64,000 bases of DNA, from assembly GCA_015499985.1 (NCBI GenBank), contig JAAAUF010000041.1, positions 1,755 to 65,754 on the forward strand, in the 5' to 3' direction. Both the position numbers and the translations under genes were made by a program. Origin of the DNA: Haplosporangium gracile (Eukaryota; Mortierellomycota; Mortierellomycetes; Mortierellales; Mortierellaceae). The notes below the pieces were generated by a model. It was not told where the DNA came from and did not search any database. It saw only the letters and a program-made list of their open reading frames with translations. This document shows, piece after piece, positions 25,194 through 37,400 of the stretch (its first letter is position 1; each line of letters starts with the position of its first letter).

Positions 25194-27529
25194 CTACTTT
25201 CGATGAGCAGGCATCATCGACAACCCCTTTTGCACCTGTGCCGGCTGCTGCACTGGTTGCGGCTCCTGATACTGGTGCTGGTATTGCAATTGTTGGTGAT
25301 GATGATTCGATCCCAACAGGGCTGTCGTAGTGGGTGCAGAATAGCTCCCCACAGATTCTGGCGTCGACACAACGCTGAGACTACGACCTCCTTCTCCACC
25401 ACCTCCTTGCTGTTGCTGTTGTTGTTGTTGCTGTTGTTGTTCTAATTGTAACGCGATCTGTTGTTGACGTCGTTCCTCCTTTTCAATCTCATCCGCGACC
25501 CACAATGCGCACCCCACAATATTGGTCCACATAAACAACAGGTTGGCTATGGGTATCATTTCCAGAGCGACTGCCACCGCGCCAAAACTGTTCATGTTTG
25601 GTTTGATTCACATTCACATAAGCAAAGTAGCACCACACAAACGCCACACACAGCCAATATGTTTGAAAAATTAATAATGTTAGAAAAAAGTGAGCGGGTT
25701 AGAGATTTTTTTTCGGGAACGACACAAATGGGCAGGAAAGATATTTGACAGACAGATAGAATGCACATTAAGAGAGAGAGGGATAATGAAAGTGAAAGGA
25801 GGGTAGACGTGAGGAAGAGAGAGAGAGAGAGAGAATGGAAATAGTCAGCAAAACGGTATATGCATAGTTTCAGTGAAATTGAAGTCAAGACAGCCAAGTG
25901 AAAGGCAGACAAAAGAGAGCCGAACAAAATACGCAAGAGATCATTCAGGGCTCAATTGCCATTCATTATCTACTATGTAGTAGAATTATTACCTTGTGTA
26001 TTCGGATTTACGTCCCCATGCCTCGCGCCTTGACTGGGAGACGGGCATATTGCGGATCTCGGCGTCGTAATGAAAACGGATGCCAAAAGTCAAGATCCAT
26101 CCGTTAATGGTCGCGTACAAGATCTGCCCGAGAATAGGGATCAGATTGAGCGGTAGTGTCAATATCAACACAATGATCTATCATTTATTTTCAAAGAATG
26201 ACAACCCATTAGCACCACTATGATTATCGTGTGGAGCGGTTATGGGATGAAGGATAAAGAAACAGTAAAAGCTCAAGCAACAAATAACAAACACAGACAT
26301 AGACAGAAAAGACGCAAGGATGCCAAACAAAACTAAAGACGTAAAACCCAAGAGAGACGTACTTGACAAAGGAGGATGAAGAGACCACCGTTGACACCCC
26401 GCATACATTTGGCGACATCGTTGCCACGGCTGGCTTCGAGAACATGTCTCAGACCCCGGAGCTTGAGGACCCGGTCGAAGAGGCCGTCCTGATAGATGGG
26501 CAGGATGATCAGGTAGAAGAGCACAATCATAACGGCAATTTCCAGGAGTACGAAAATCACGCTTACGAACCTTCTCCCGCCCAAGGCAAAGTAGGCATTG
26601 ACGACGCCATATGCAATATCACACAAGAAATATAGAAAGGAGAAAAAAACGAGGGAATAAAAACGAAAGAGGGAATAGAAGAGAGCTAATGAGCATATAT
26701 TGATTCATACATAAATAATCAAAAAGTGAAGAGTAGAACGAGATAAAGAGGGCAAGAGGTGGGGACATGAATGGATGTGGTGTAACAGGTGACGAGCATT
26801 AGGTATCAACATCGACAGAATTACGATCCCCGCCTGGTTAAAAATCGAAACTGAGTGAGAAATGAGAATCAACAGAGAGAAGGAAGGAGGCGCACAGACA
26901 TACGGGACTGCTCCATTTGGCCACCAAAAAGAGCATAAAAAAAGTAAAAAAGAAATCGAGGCCCCAGGTCGCGTATCTCTTCCAGATAGGGATTGCAAGT
27001 TGACAGGTACTGAGAGGGTACACACCATTCCCATTCCAAAGATGGAGCATAAACAAGCGTTGTATTTTGATTGGTCGGTTGGCAGGTCTCATTGGCAACG
27101 CACATTCAACCAACGGAATAACATGAGGAGCGGGAAAAGAGAGAGATGAACGTCCATAAGCCATACACCGGACATTTCAGATGTGTTTGCTTGTGTCTCT
27201 CCTTACCATGCGAGTCCGGCTGGACAATTGGCCTTAATAAGTGCATGTGCTTGGGTCTTGAGGAGGTATGCGAATCCAAAGACAGTGACGGCAATGCCCC
27301 ATATCATCGTCAGGATGATAGGACATATTAGACTCGTTATGAGCGACGGATGTCCGAGAAAGTACAATATGCCTTGAGCTATGTTTTCGTGGTCGAATTA
27401 ACGAGGGAATAGAAGCAAAGAATAAAAGGGTGCAGGGGTGCAGGTGGAAGAGAAAGGGAGGGTGAGCAAGTGTAATGAGTATGCTTACTTGCAGTTGTTC
27501 TTGTTGTGTGTTTGTTGTTTTTCGGTCAT
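25194..27529 (-). CDS. EI24-domain membrane protein (RRT8/LDS-like)
   Basis: 331-residue polytopic membrane protein. Exons: 27529-27493, 27378-27207, 26570-26363, 26177-25993, 25587-25194. Conserved blocks appear in family order: QGILYFLGHPSLITSLICP, a long hydrophobic helix ending CPAGLAW, then FVSVIFVLLEIAVMIVLFYL with PIYQDGLFD, then LPLNLIPILGQILYATINGW with FGIRFHYDAEIR, and finally FGAVAVALEMIPIANLLFMW. This is the EI24 / fungal outer-spore-wall (RRT8, LDS1, LDS2) type; yeast members sit on lipid droplets or the spore wall, so the location here is inferred. The C-terminus is Gln- and Gly-rich. The 12-codon first exon (MTEKQQTHNKNN) connects in phase only through a GC-AG intron (donor GCAAGT at 27492); exons 2-5 are firm, exon 1 less so. 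Confidence 0.85.
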
Positions 27530-28082
27530 TCGTGTGCTGGTAGCGAAACACTGAAAAATGACTTAAGGTTCCTAGTGGGTGCGCGTTTTATTCGTTCTTT
27601 TTCTTTACCAGGGTAACTGGAGGGGACTATCATTGGCGTATTTGCGTTTGACGCGGTAACAGTTTTATTTGTATGTGTGTGTGTGTAAGTGTTGATGTGA
27701 AGGTGTGAGAGTCTTGAGGTGGTTGAGTATGTATGCAGTATGTGTGTGTGTGTGATGGAGTTAAAGAGATGTCTTGGTCCCAAATGGGAGAGAGAGAAAA
27801 AGAGTTTCGTTCTCCTCTCCTTGCCTTAGCACCTTAATTCTCCTTATTTCCCTTGATTTTCATTTGCGTCATTTTGCAACTTCCAATATTTCCATGCAAA
27901 GAATCACGTGCAGTTCCTGTCTTTCGTCCCTTCACTTCCCTATTCCTCTCGTCCCTACTTTGACCCCGCACGCCCACGGATCCTCTTTTTGAACAATTGA
28001 ATCTTCATCCTCTCTTTCTTCTTCACCTTCTCCTTCTTTCATCACCCGCTCCCCACTCTCTCCTCTAATTACACATAAAATC
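27530..28082. promoter_or_regulatory. Divergent promoter region, EI24-like gene / ETF-alpha
   Basis: The two start codons face away from each other across 553 bp. The ETF-alpha side ends in a C/T-rich leader (about 27985-28070) directly before the ATG. It has a CCAAT box at 27883-27887, the binding motif of the HAP complex that often drives respiratory genes in fungi. The regulatory role is inference. Confidence 0.5.
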
Positions 28083-29762
28083 ATGTTTACCCTCCGTCGC
28101 GCTGCTCTCCCCACCATGTCCCTGGTAAAGACAACAAACATACACACATGCCAACCACACCCGACACAGCACTTTCTCACTTTTCACACTCTCACACTCT
28201 CAACGCGCTAAATCAACCTGTGAAACAGGAACATAAAGAATAACGATCGATGCAATCAATTCGGTACCTGAAGCTGATCATAACCTACCTCCCCTTCTTC
28301 TCTCTTTAACCTCTTCAACAAATCGTTTCAGGTCCGCGGTTACACCTCCAGCGGAAACGTCTCGGCTCTGTTGTTGGTCGAGCACAAGGACAACAAGATC
28401 GCTGCCTCGACCTTGAACGCTCTCACTGCTGCTTCTGGCTTGGGTGGTTCCGTTACTGCCCTCGTTGCCGGTAGCGCTCCCGACTCTGTTGTTGCTGAGG
28501 TCTCCAAGCTCGCTGGTGTCTCCAAGGTCCTTGTTGCCAAGGATGCTGCCTTTGCCCACACCCTCCCCGAGTCCCACGCCTCACTCCTTGTCGAGACCCA
28601 GAAGAAGCACGGATTCACCCACTTGATTGCTGCCCACTCTGCCTTTGGCAAGAACGTCTTCCCCCGCGCTGCTGCTCTCTTGGACGTTGCCCAGATCTCT
28701 GACATCACTGCCATCGAGGGTGACGATACCTTTGTTCGCCCCATCTACGCTGGTAAGGAGTTAAGATAGCGAGGAGCAGACATAACTTTTGCTGGTTGAC
28801 TGAGAGGATGATTTTTGGAGTGACTAATCTTTTTTTGCAGGTGCCAGTGGCGTGAAAATGTTTAATCCCTGTGCCTGTACCTAAACTGACCTACTAATTT
28901 GGTTTTTTTTCTCAATGCTTTTCTAGGTAACGCTATTGCCACTGTCAAATCAAACGACAGCATCAAGGTCATCACTGTCCGTGGAACTGCCTTCCCCGCT
29001 GCCGGTCACCAGGATGCCGCTGCCCCTCACGAGGATGCCCCCACTATTGGCCAGAAGGACCAGAGCGAGTTTGTCAGTGAGCACATGCAAAAGTCGGATC
29101 GCCCTGAGCTCGACTCTGCCACCCGTGTCATTGCTGGAGGCCGTGGCATGAAGAGCGGCGAGAACTTTGGGCTCTTGTACGAGATGGCCGACAAGATTGG
29201 CGCTGCCGGTAAGCAGCAGGACTTCATGCGACTTTCGTGAGAATTCATCGTCCTGTGTTCTTTTCAAGGCCTCACGACCCAGTGCATTAACGCACTTGTG
29301 ATCATCTTTCTTGTGCTTCAATTGATTGAATAGTTGGTGCTTCCCGTGCTGCCGTCGATGCTGGATACGCTGACAACTCCCTCCAGATCGGTCAGACCGG
29401 AAAGATCGTTGCCCCTGAGCTGTAAGTCAACGATACTCTTCTTCATCACCTCCTACTTTTTTCATTCTTGATCCCTTCATTGCTTGTTCCATGCATAATT
29501 TTCTCTCCCTCTCATGCTCATAAAATGGAGAAGAATGTCAACGGTCCGTTAACACAAAATTTATTTTTTCCTTCCTTTCGCCCCAATCAGCTATGTCGCC
29601 GTGGGTATCTCCGGAGCCATTCAGCATTTGGCCGGTATGAAGGACTCCAAGACCATTGTTGCCATTAACAAGGATCCTGAGGCTCCCATCTTCCAGGTCG
29701 CCGATTATGGTCTCGTTGCCGATCTCTTCACCGCCGTCCCCGAGTTGACCAAGAAGCTGTAA
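28083..29762 (+). CDS. ETFA: Electron transfer flavoprotein subunit alpha, mitochondrial
   Basis: FAD-binding alpha subunit of the mitochondrial ETF. It takes electrons from acyl-CoA and other matrix dehydrogenases and passes them to ETF-ubiquinone oxidoreductase. 334 residues in five exons: 28083-28124, 28332-28752, 28927-29208, 29334-29421, 29591-29762. The first exon encodes an arginine-containing presequence ([10 protein letters not shown]). Typical motifs: [42 protein letters not shown], and the FAD-binding stretch [20 protein letters not shown] with [19 protein letters not shown]. Length matches the family. Intron 2 contains a second, strong-looking acceptor (28840) that would give a truncated product. 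Confidence 0.96.
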
Positions 29763-29928
29763 ATAACCCATTTCATTACCCGACCTCCCTCCCAACCCCT
29801 ACTCTCATTACTCTGAAGAAAGAGTCTTTTTTAAGATATGTCGTTGCTACGAATAAACCTGATAGACAAACAAACAAACAATGTTGGTGTTGGTGATTTT
29901 ATTGTTGGCGGGAGGGGCGCACTGATTC
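29763..29928. other. Short convergent spacer
   Basis: Only 166 bp separate the stop codons of ETF-alpha (+) and the HAD hydrolase (-), so their transcripts probably overlap. It contains AATAAA at 29852-29857 (+), a plausible ETF-alpha polyadenylation signal. Confidence 0.5.
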
Positions 29929-31763
29929 TTATTCTGGCTGCTTGCGCTCAATGAGGTCTACGACCTGGATACCAGATCGCTCGCATTCGCTCAGGAGGGA
30001 CTTGCTTTTTCCAATGATGATGCCTAAATCCGCCTCGACTATATTTTTGAACGAACGCAACAAACAAGCAAACCAAGCAAATGGAATGGTAGTGTGATAT
30101 CATGGTTAGCAATGTACAGAAAAAATGGAGGAAGGGAAGCAAAAAAAAAAAAAAAAAAAAAAAAATTGGGCAAGTGGAGCGTGAGAAAACTCTACTTTCG
30201 TCTGCACAAGATGAGACACAAACGACAAAAGAGAAGGAGTCACAAACAGACAGAAAGAGAAAAAAAAATTGTGCGCTTGCAGATTGCATATGTGCAAGCG
30301 TGAAGGAGTGCAAAGAGGAAAGAAAACTTACCCAGGCACCCAAGATCGGTGCTCGAGTCGCCAAAGTACGCCCACTTGGTCTCTGCGGGCGCAAGGTCAT
30401 GTTGCATCGCATAGCGTCGTTGGATATCCCTGAACGCATGCAATTTGTCTGTCCCCGTCAGGATAGTGACGTCGACCTTGCCGCTCGTATGATGGACACA
30501 TGCGTCGTCACCTCCTAGCTTGTTGTCATTATTGCTAGTGTCGTTGTTGTTGTTATCAATCGCCGTAGTAGTGGCGTTGGTAGTGGTGGCGTCAGATTTC
30601 CGTCGTCGGGCAAGGGTCTCGTGCCCCTCCTCTGCAAACTCGAGGTTTGAACAAATGAGATGCGAGTCGGGTAGGTACTTTGAAGTTGCCTCCTCACTCC
30701 CGAAGACCTGGTCCATTGCCCCGCGGATCAAATCTTGGCTCCAATTGACTGACACGATCCATAGCTGTCCTCTTCCAAACTTTGATGGCGCCTTTGCAGA
30801 TCCCGATCTCTCGTTTCCTCCCGTCACCCCAGCTTGCGACTCCTTTTCCAGCATGTCCTTCTCGAGTCGATCCTGCTCTTGAACAAACGCCTTCAAAAAG
30901 ATCACCATTCCTGGTCGTAGCTTGATATGCTCCCGTCCAAACTGTCGAATCTGGCTCCGTGTTAGCCCTACAAGGTTCCCGCTCTCGTAGACTCGGTCCA
31001 GGGAAACCTTCTCGACGGCTCGTTTGCGGACTTGTGAGTGGATCCAGGACTGTAAGGAGGGGATCTTGGGGACGGGGAGTTCTGGTTCTGGGGTGAAGGT
31101 TCGTCCGTCGATGTGACATTGCAATTCACGGACCTTGGGGTCAAGGAGGTGATGCTGTTTGCTGGGTGTTTGGATTGTGTGATGTTGTTTGGTCGTAGTG
31201 GTGGTGGATTGAAGAGGTGGAGAGTTGGATTTGGGCTGTGGGTGGTAGAGTTGCCCACCAACTTCCTGCTCCTGTCCTAGTCCTTGTGATGGTAGTAAAG
31301 AAACCTCCACCGTTGGCGCATGACCATCATTCCCTTGAGGAAAAGGATTGTCGAGAGGTCGGTTGAGATGACACAAATCACTGATATCAACCTTCTCCAA
31401 ATCATCCAAATAAGCCTGCAGAATCTCGTCCCAAGTCATCTGCGGTTCCTGATAATCCGTCCCCGGCCGAACCCTACAAGCCAGTGTATCGAACGAAGAA
31501 GTCGTATCGTGGTCCGTAATTGTCTCGTCAAAGTCTAGGACCAAATGATCGAAACTCAAGATTTCCTTGGTCGCATAGTCGGAAACGACGGGTGCGGTGC
31601 CGTTGAGGGTTAGGTTTGACCCGTGGACTGTGTGGACCTCTAGGTGTTGCGGGGCTGCGGACGTTGCGATGTGGGACGTGATGGTGGGGGTGGTGATGGT
31701 TGTGCGGTCGAGAAGGTGGATGAGTCCTTCTGCGGTAGTGAATCTGTAGAGTGTTGGTGACAT
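29929..31763 (-). CDS. HAD-superfamily hydrolase, fungal
   Basis: 513-residue protein in two exons, 31763-30332 and 30038-29929 (phase 1). Motif I is LVLDFDETITDHDTTSSFD (a DxDxT-type loop with the nucleophile Asp) at about residues 91-108. A threonine/serine site of HAD motif II (LWIVSVNWS) lies near the middle. Motif IV is AYFGDSSTDLGCL, completed by VEADLGIII on the second exon. About 160 residues of low-complexity, His/Gln/Pro-rich sequence sit between motif I and the helical cap, and an Asn/Thr-rich insertion precedes motif III/IV. An in-frame ATG at 31877 would add 38 residues (MASWPVTQLC...) that could be a targeting peptide; I chose 31763 as the simpler start. Substrate unknown. The intron contains an A25 run (30141-30165). 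Confidence 0.82.
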
Positions 31764-32679
31764 TGCTTGTTGTGTTTGGTAATTGTTGCTGCGTGTAGAA
31801 GGGAGAAAGAAAAAATTACGTGCATCAGGGAAGGAACGAAAAAAAGCGCAGAGTTGCGTGACTGGCCAGGATGCCATTGGTTGGTGGCGTCTGAAGAAAT
31901 AAAAACGCGTGATGAATAAATGAATGAAGGTATTTTAGGTGGTGCTCCACAGGTACATAGTGATCATATTTCATAAATGTCTTCTCTACCTTTGATTTCG
32001 TAAACAAGGGAATAGCCAAATACAATAGCAAATTGGTCGATGGTGAATTTTCGCGTTTTCTTGCAGCGTGTCTCTTTCATTCTGCATTATTCATCCCCTT
32101 TCATTTTCTTTGCATTACATCAAAAAAAGATCGCCTTGATAATGTCAAACAAGTGATGGCCAATGGTACCCATCAGCCTGTTTTCGTCGTTTTTATTCAT
32201 CATTCATCCGAGCATGCGTTCTTTATCCAATTAGCTCTTCCTTTTATCTTTCTTCCTGCCCTCCTCTTGTACTTTTACCATTGCATCCATCGTCTACTCT
32301 AGCTATCCTTACAATCCAAAGTACAAAACGTCAGCCCTTCAAATAAATTGCTCCGGCTTTCATATGGAAGCATTTCTCTAAACACAATAATGGGCACCTT
32401 GAGCCACAAATCGACACAGATATCGCGTGTCTTTTTCGCTGGCAAATCTATTCCTATTGCCAACTTAGTGGCCACCTCTATCTTCGACATTCATTGCCAT
32501 GGTCGACATTAACATCTACACCACCAAAAAAGGCTGCCTTGGTTATTTGTTAACTCCTTCAATGTGAAAGATCTTCAATGTCGCCGTCAACTTGCCCTAT
32601 CCGCCATATGGCCGACGATCAATTGAAAAAGCTCAGCAAAAAAAAAAAGCGTGGCACAGGCGATGGTCACAGAGATGTT

Positions 32680-34410
32680 TTATTCGCACGTTCCAGTTGA
32701 ATTCATAATCAAAAGCCATCGGTACGCCTTCATTTACCGTACTGTTACCTCGACAATAATGAGACTAATCGTCTTCGCTAGAAGGTCTTGAGTCTGAACC
32801 AGCTTCGCCTTGGTCCTACTAGCAAATCGACGTCACGCAGAAAAAAAATAAGTATCAAGAAATCGATCAGAATGATGCCGGAGATATCATAGCAGGAGGC
32901 GTGAGCGGGTGAACAATCGAGTTGGTAGTCTGTTGGTTAATCGGCTCTATAATATCCCCAAATCGAAAACGCAAAAGTCTATTACTAGGACATCCATCTT
33001 GTTTTTTCACATATTGAATCGGTCGCCGCCACCTCTCCCTGCTTAATAAAACTTCGATCACTACGGCCATTTATTAGAAAAAACTTAACTCGTAATTATT
33101 AAAAGTATGGATCGACTTTTCATAGCATCCATTCTGCATTTGAACATCAAGTCAAAAGTGGTCAGGTATAAACCTATGGGAAATTGATCAAAACGATACT
33201 CGCAATATCATGGCAGGAGGCGTCACTGAATTGATGATCGATTCGGATGGTCGGCACTCTGTAGGTCCTCGGGCCACAAGTTAGGCCAAATACTATGCAT
33301 CGAAGTTTAACACATTCCTTCTCAAAAACTTGTACGCCGAATCGATCGTTGTCGTCTCCTTAAACAATACCTTCGATCGTCATCGCTATTTTTTTAAAAC
33401 AATTTCATACTCGTCTTCATTATATCGCCACTGTCCAACCGAACCCGACACGAAACCGGTTTCAGGATCTCGATTTGCCAAACATAAAGGCCGCCTTTTA
33501 GGATTGCCAATTGGAGCTGGAAATATTTTTTCAATTCAAAGTCGTTGTCGCCAGAAAACACTACTCTATTGAAAAGCAGCTCGAAACTAACATTTTGACC
33601 AACAAACGAGGCATCAGGCATCGAAAGCATCTAAGCACGATATTACTTGAACGTTCTTCAAATATCGTTTCGAGACGCTCAGCTCTTTCACCGTAACTAT
33701 TGATCGTTCCTTTGAAGCCTAACTGAAGCAAAAATAGTCGCGACATTGCTGATCCGGGACTTGTTTTCCCATTCTCTATCGAACCATAGGAAGAACTCTT
33801 TACAACCCTCAACGTCAAATATTAAAAGATCGGCTTGGAATCCGCCGTCACCATTCAATCCAAACGTGAGATGTATGGATGCCAAAAACCTGGATGTATC
33901 CAGTACCTGTCGTTAGGAGTCAAGGATGGTCGCCGGTGACTTGTAGCATCCGAACATGTTCCTGAAGGACGCATTGGGCACATCGTCTGTGTGGAATCCT
34001 ATTATCTAGACCCAGTGACAGATCCATATGCTGAGCCGCTATCACTCGTTTTCAATTCGATGTCCACCGTCGAAACCTACTTCTCGATCCGTACAAGGAG
34101 TCCCGCAGACTATTTCTTAACTTAACGCCGCTATCTAGAAGTCAGCATTCCAATGAGATTAGTCGCGCGTAATTTGGATCCGGATCGGCATATTAATTGC
34201 TCGTTGGAGATCCATCTTGAAAGTCTCTCGCCGCATTCATCAAGGTTGACAACAAAATCCCTATGCCGAACCTCTATTCGCCAAGGTTTACAATCGATAC
34301 GCCTACCAGGTCGACCTTCTCTTCCTCCTCTCCTCCTCCTCCTCGTCCATGTCGAAACGATCCTAAATGCACTACAACCCTCCCTTAATGGAGCGCCTAC
34401 AATACCTTAG
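32680..34410 (+). pseudogene. Probable decayed coding region, family unknown
   Basis: Several + strand segments stay open far longer than the surrounding spacer but are broken by stops and a frameshift. Frame A runs from about 33168 to 33572 with a single stop near 33280. Frame B runs from about 33502 to 34410 with about six stops, only two of them (33937, 34123) after 33826. The peptide segment EIDQND..NIMAGGV at 33180 recurs in diverged form (EIDQNDAGDIIAGGV) at 32859, 321 bp upstream and about 80% identical over 44 bases. This fits a dead member of a repeated gene family or a transposon relic. Minus-strand frames of 60-80 codons also exist (33697-33885, 33394-33630), so the coding strand is not certain. 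I do not recognise the protein. Confidence 0.4.
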
Positions 34411-37400
34411 AAAAGTCTCCAATCTTCGACCTCCGATCTTGGATTTTGGCACGAAAGCGTGTTCGGTTCATGCATGATTTGATATCGACTACCTGATAAC
34501 GGGTCTGAAGAGCTGACATGTTTCTAAGTCCCCTGGATAATCCTCGACAAGGTGTCCGGTAACAAAAAGCTATAAGAATCTCGTCAGAGACGAATACGTG
34601 TCTGGTCTGCCCGTCAACTGAATACAGCTACGCCCAAGTGGATCGATCTCACCTCGGAAAGGGGCGACATACACCTCGGACAAGGAGCTCAGCAACGTCA
34701 GGAGACGATGGCGCCGGACAGTTGCCGCAAAAATTATTTACTATGTTCAGATTGAGGAAAAACTGCAGCGTTCAGCAAACTTGCTAAGCGGTGATCGCCG
34801 CCTCTGGTTTAGATTGAATAGAACAAACGACCGATTGCCTTTATTCTTTTTGTTATTTGTTCGGGCCAGCTCCCACCTCGACATTTTTTTTAATCCAAAG
34901 ATGCGTACACCAAACCTTTGTGAGGCACAATTGCAAGTGTAAAGTGTTTTTATGTTTCGACTGGTAACAAAGTCATTGAATGGCTCGTGCGAACGGAAGC
35001 ACAAATGGGCGAAGTAGTCAGACCGCCTGTGTGCTCGAAAAAGGTGCCGCATGAATATGTTTCTTTTTTCCCCAACATCCGTCAAGGTACTGTAACAGAA
35101 GTAAGTGAAAAAAAGACACAAAAAAACAAACAAAAGAAAATCACCATTGGTCGTTCGATGTTGCAGCGGCAAAAAGCAAACGTCCTTTTTTTCTCATTTT
35201 TCTTGACTGTGTTATTTATGCACTTTAATGTCGACGATGAATAAACCGCGCTTATATTGTGTTCCGACTTTTTTGTGTCTCCAGATTGGCAGTATTGATG
35301 AAATGAGGGGCCTAAGCTGCAATGACCAAGAAAAACCATAAGCCTGTGCAACGAGTAAAAAAAGTCGAGACTCGATCATGGGAACACTCCCTGTCGCTTG
35401 TACACAGAAAAAAACCGAGTGAGATGATATTTTTTTATGATCTATCTTGGTTCAGAAATATGTTTGGCTTCATAGGGTGTCGGCCATGGTCCCACTTTTG
35501 TGGTCGAAGGACAATGGGCCGATAAACTACGTCACCGAAGTGACAAAATTAAGGGAGTCTGAGCGTGCAATTAAGTTCAACGGTGCGAGAAACGACTGTT
35601 ACACTTATTGACCTCGATGGGCGATGAGGCACGCGCCATAAAAAGAAGAAAGTGCACTCTTCAGTACTTTCAGAGCAGTGTAGCAGACCTTGAACGCACT
35701 CTTCTTGGGGTGAAGGGTGTGAACACAGTTCACGCTGGTCGAAAGTGCCAGTGAATAAATAGATAGCAATGTCAAATCAGTTGCTGCCTTCAAATGCACT
35801 GTCAGTGGAATGTGTTCTACAAATGGCGCCAACGCCCTGACTCCTAATCAATTATGAAATATATATCTATATTTAAAGGGACTGTTTTATCGGTCATCTT
35901 TTCTCAGAATGGGTTTATCACCCCATTGTCCCAGACCCCATTCATTCTACAAACAAAAAAAAAAGAGGGTCTATACCGCGGGAGTAGTAGATAATAAAGG
36001 ACGATATGTAACGAGGTAAGGCTGGCGAAGTAGAGATGAACGGAGGCTGACATTAATTGATACGAATAAAGATTAGTGCTTTGATCAGCAGCAATACTGG
36101 AAAAGCGTGAGTTCGAAATGTGATTTAGGTAACTGGACAAGGAAGGATTTGAAAATTTAGACATATTGCAGGCGAGCGCGTTCCAGTGGGCTGAATAGAA
36201 AATGGAAAAAAGGTTTACAATTCTACGACCTTGACCGTCGCGTTCGTTTCATCGTCTATCCGCTAACCCTCTTTATGCTGTTTCATTCCTATACTCTATT
36301 CCGTAGAATAAGTGGCCAGTCGTAAGTTCTGCCTTAAATCAAACGTGCACGGAATAAAGAAGAGGGTCAACCAATTGAAAACTGCAACTTTGCGCATGTC
36401 AGAATGGGAATATGAAAAACAGCGAAAGACACTCCATGCTTGGGAACCAAACCCCCTACCGCTCACATGAAAGAACACGTTGGATCCTGAGGCTTATCAT
36501 CTAGTCATTCCTTCTCCCTCTTTTGCGCATTTATGCTGTGTTCACTTTTTCTCCAAATGCCAAAGAAATGCATTCTTTAATTTTGAGATGCATCTGCATG
36601 GACCTCTTTCTTCCTTGACTCGATGGTAGTTAAAGAGAGTGTTTTTCTAGTCTTTCCTTGTATGTACTGTACATATCACATTACAAACCCTGTTTGTCGA
36701 CTCCATTCCTCGTTCAGAACCGGTCTCTATCTTGGCCTGTGAAATCAAGAGTCGATAGGCCCGCATATTCATGTTCTCTTCTATTGTTCCTTATTATCTC
36801 TTATCAACAATTAAACTTGTACTCCAAGTTGGCAACCGCCTTGATGTACACTCTCCTCATTGACATACTGCATTGAAAAAAAAAAACTACTTTATCCTCT
36901 CAATCAGGTAGACACCTAACCTTTTTTTTTCTTTGTTAAATTGATCGTGCGCGGCTCTGGTCCCCGACCTGGCCCTCATGCTCGTGCGCACACTTTTCTT
37001 TTACATTCCACTTATGGACTGTCCAAATTAGTATCCAAGACGCTAATGTCGTCGTCGCCTCAATAATGTGTTGTGTTAGATACCTTTCATGCCGACAAAA
37101 GGTCACGATTGCGAAACTCGAGGGATTGAAGAATAGAAGAGAGTGGGGACCCAAGCTGGGTAGCTTCAATTCAACACCTGGCATGTGTGCGTGCGCGTGT
37201 GTTAAGAATGTGATGCTATGCCTCACTCTTCCCCCTGCGAAATTCATATTTCGCGCTAGTGGGCAGCCTAATTTCGATTACCTCTGAAAGAATACTCAGG
37301 CAAACTCTTAACTGTTTCCTCAAGACTATTTACACGCTGAAGTAAGAGAGGAAGAAAGGTGGGCAAGGAAGGAGAAACAGATTGGAGACAGTCGCCACGC

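Noticed and set aside
28841..28851. Possible 11-nt or 6-nt micro-exon in ETF-alpha intron 2
   Set aside because: The 11-nt version breaks frame. The 6-nt version needs a poor donor and disrupts the highly conserved YAGNAI junction.
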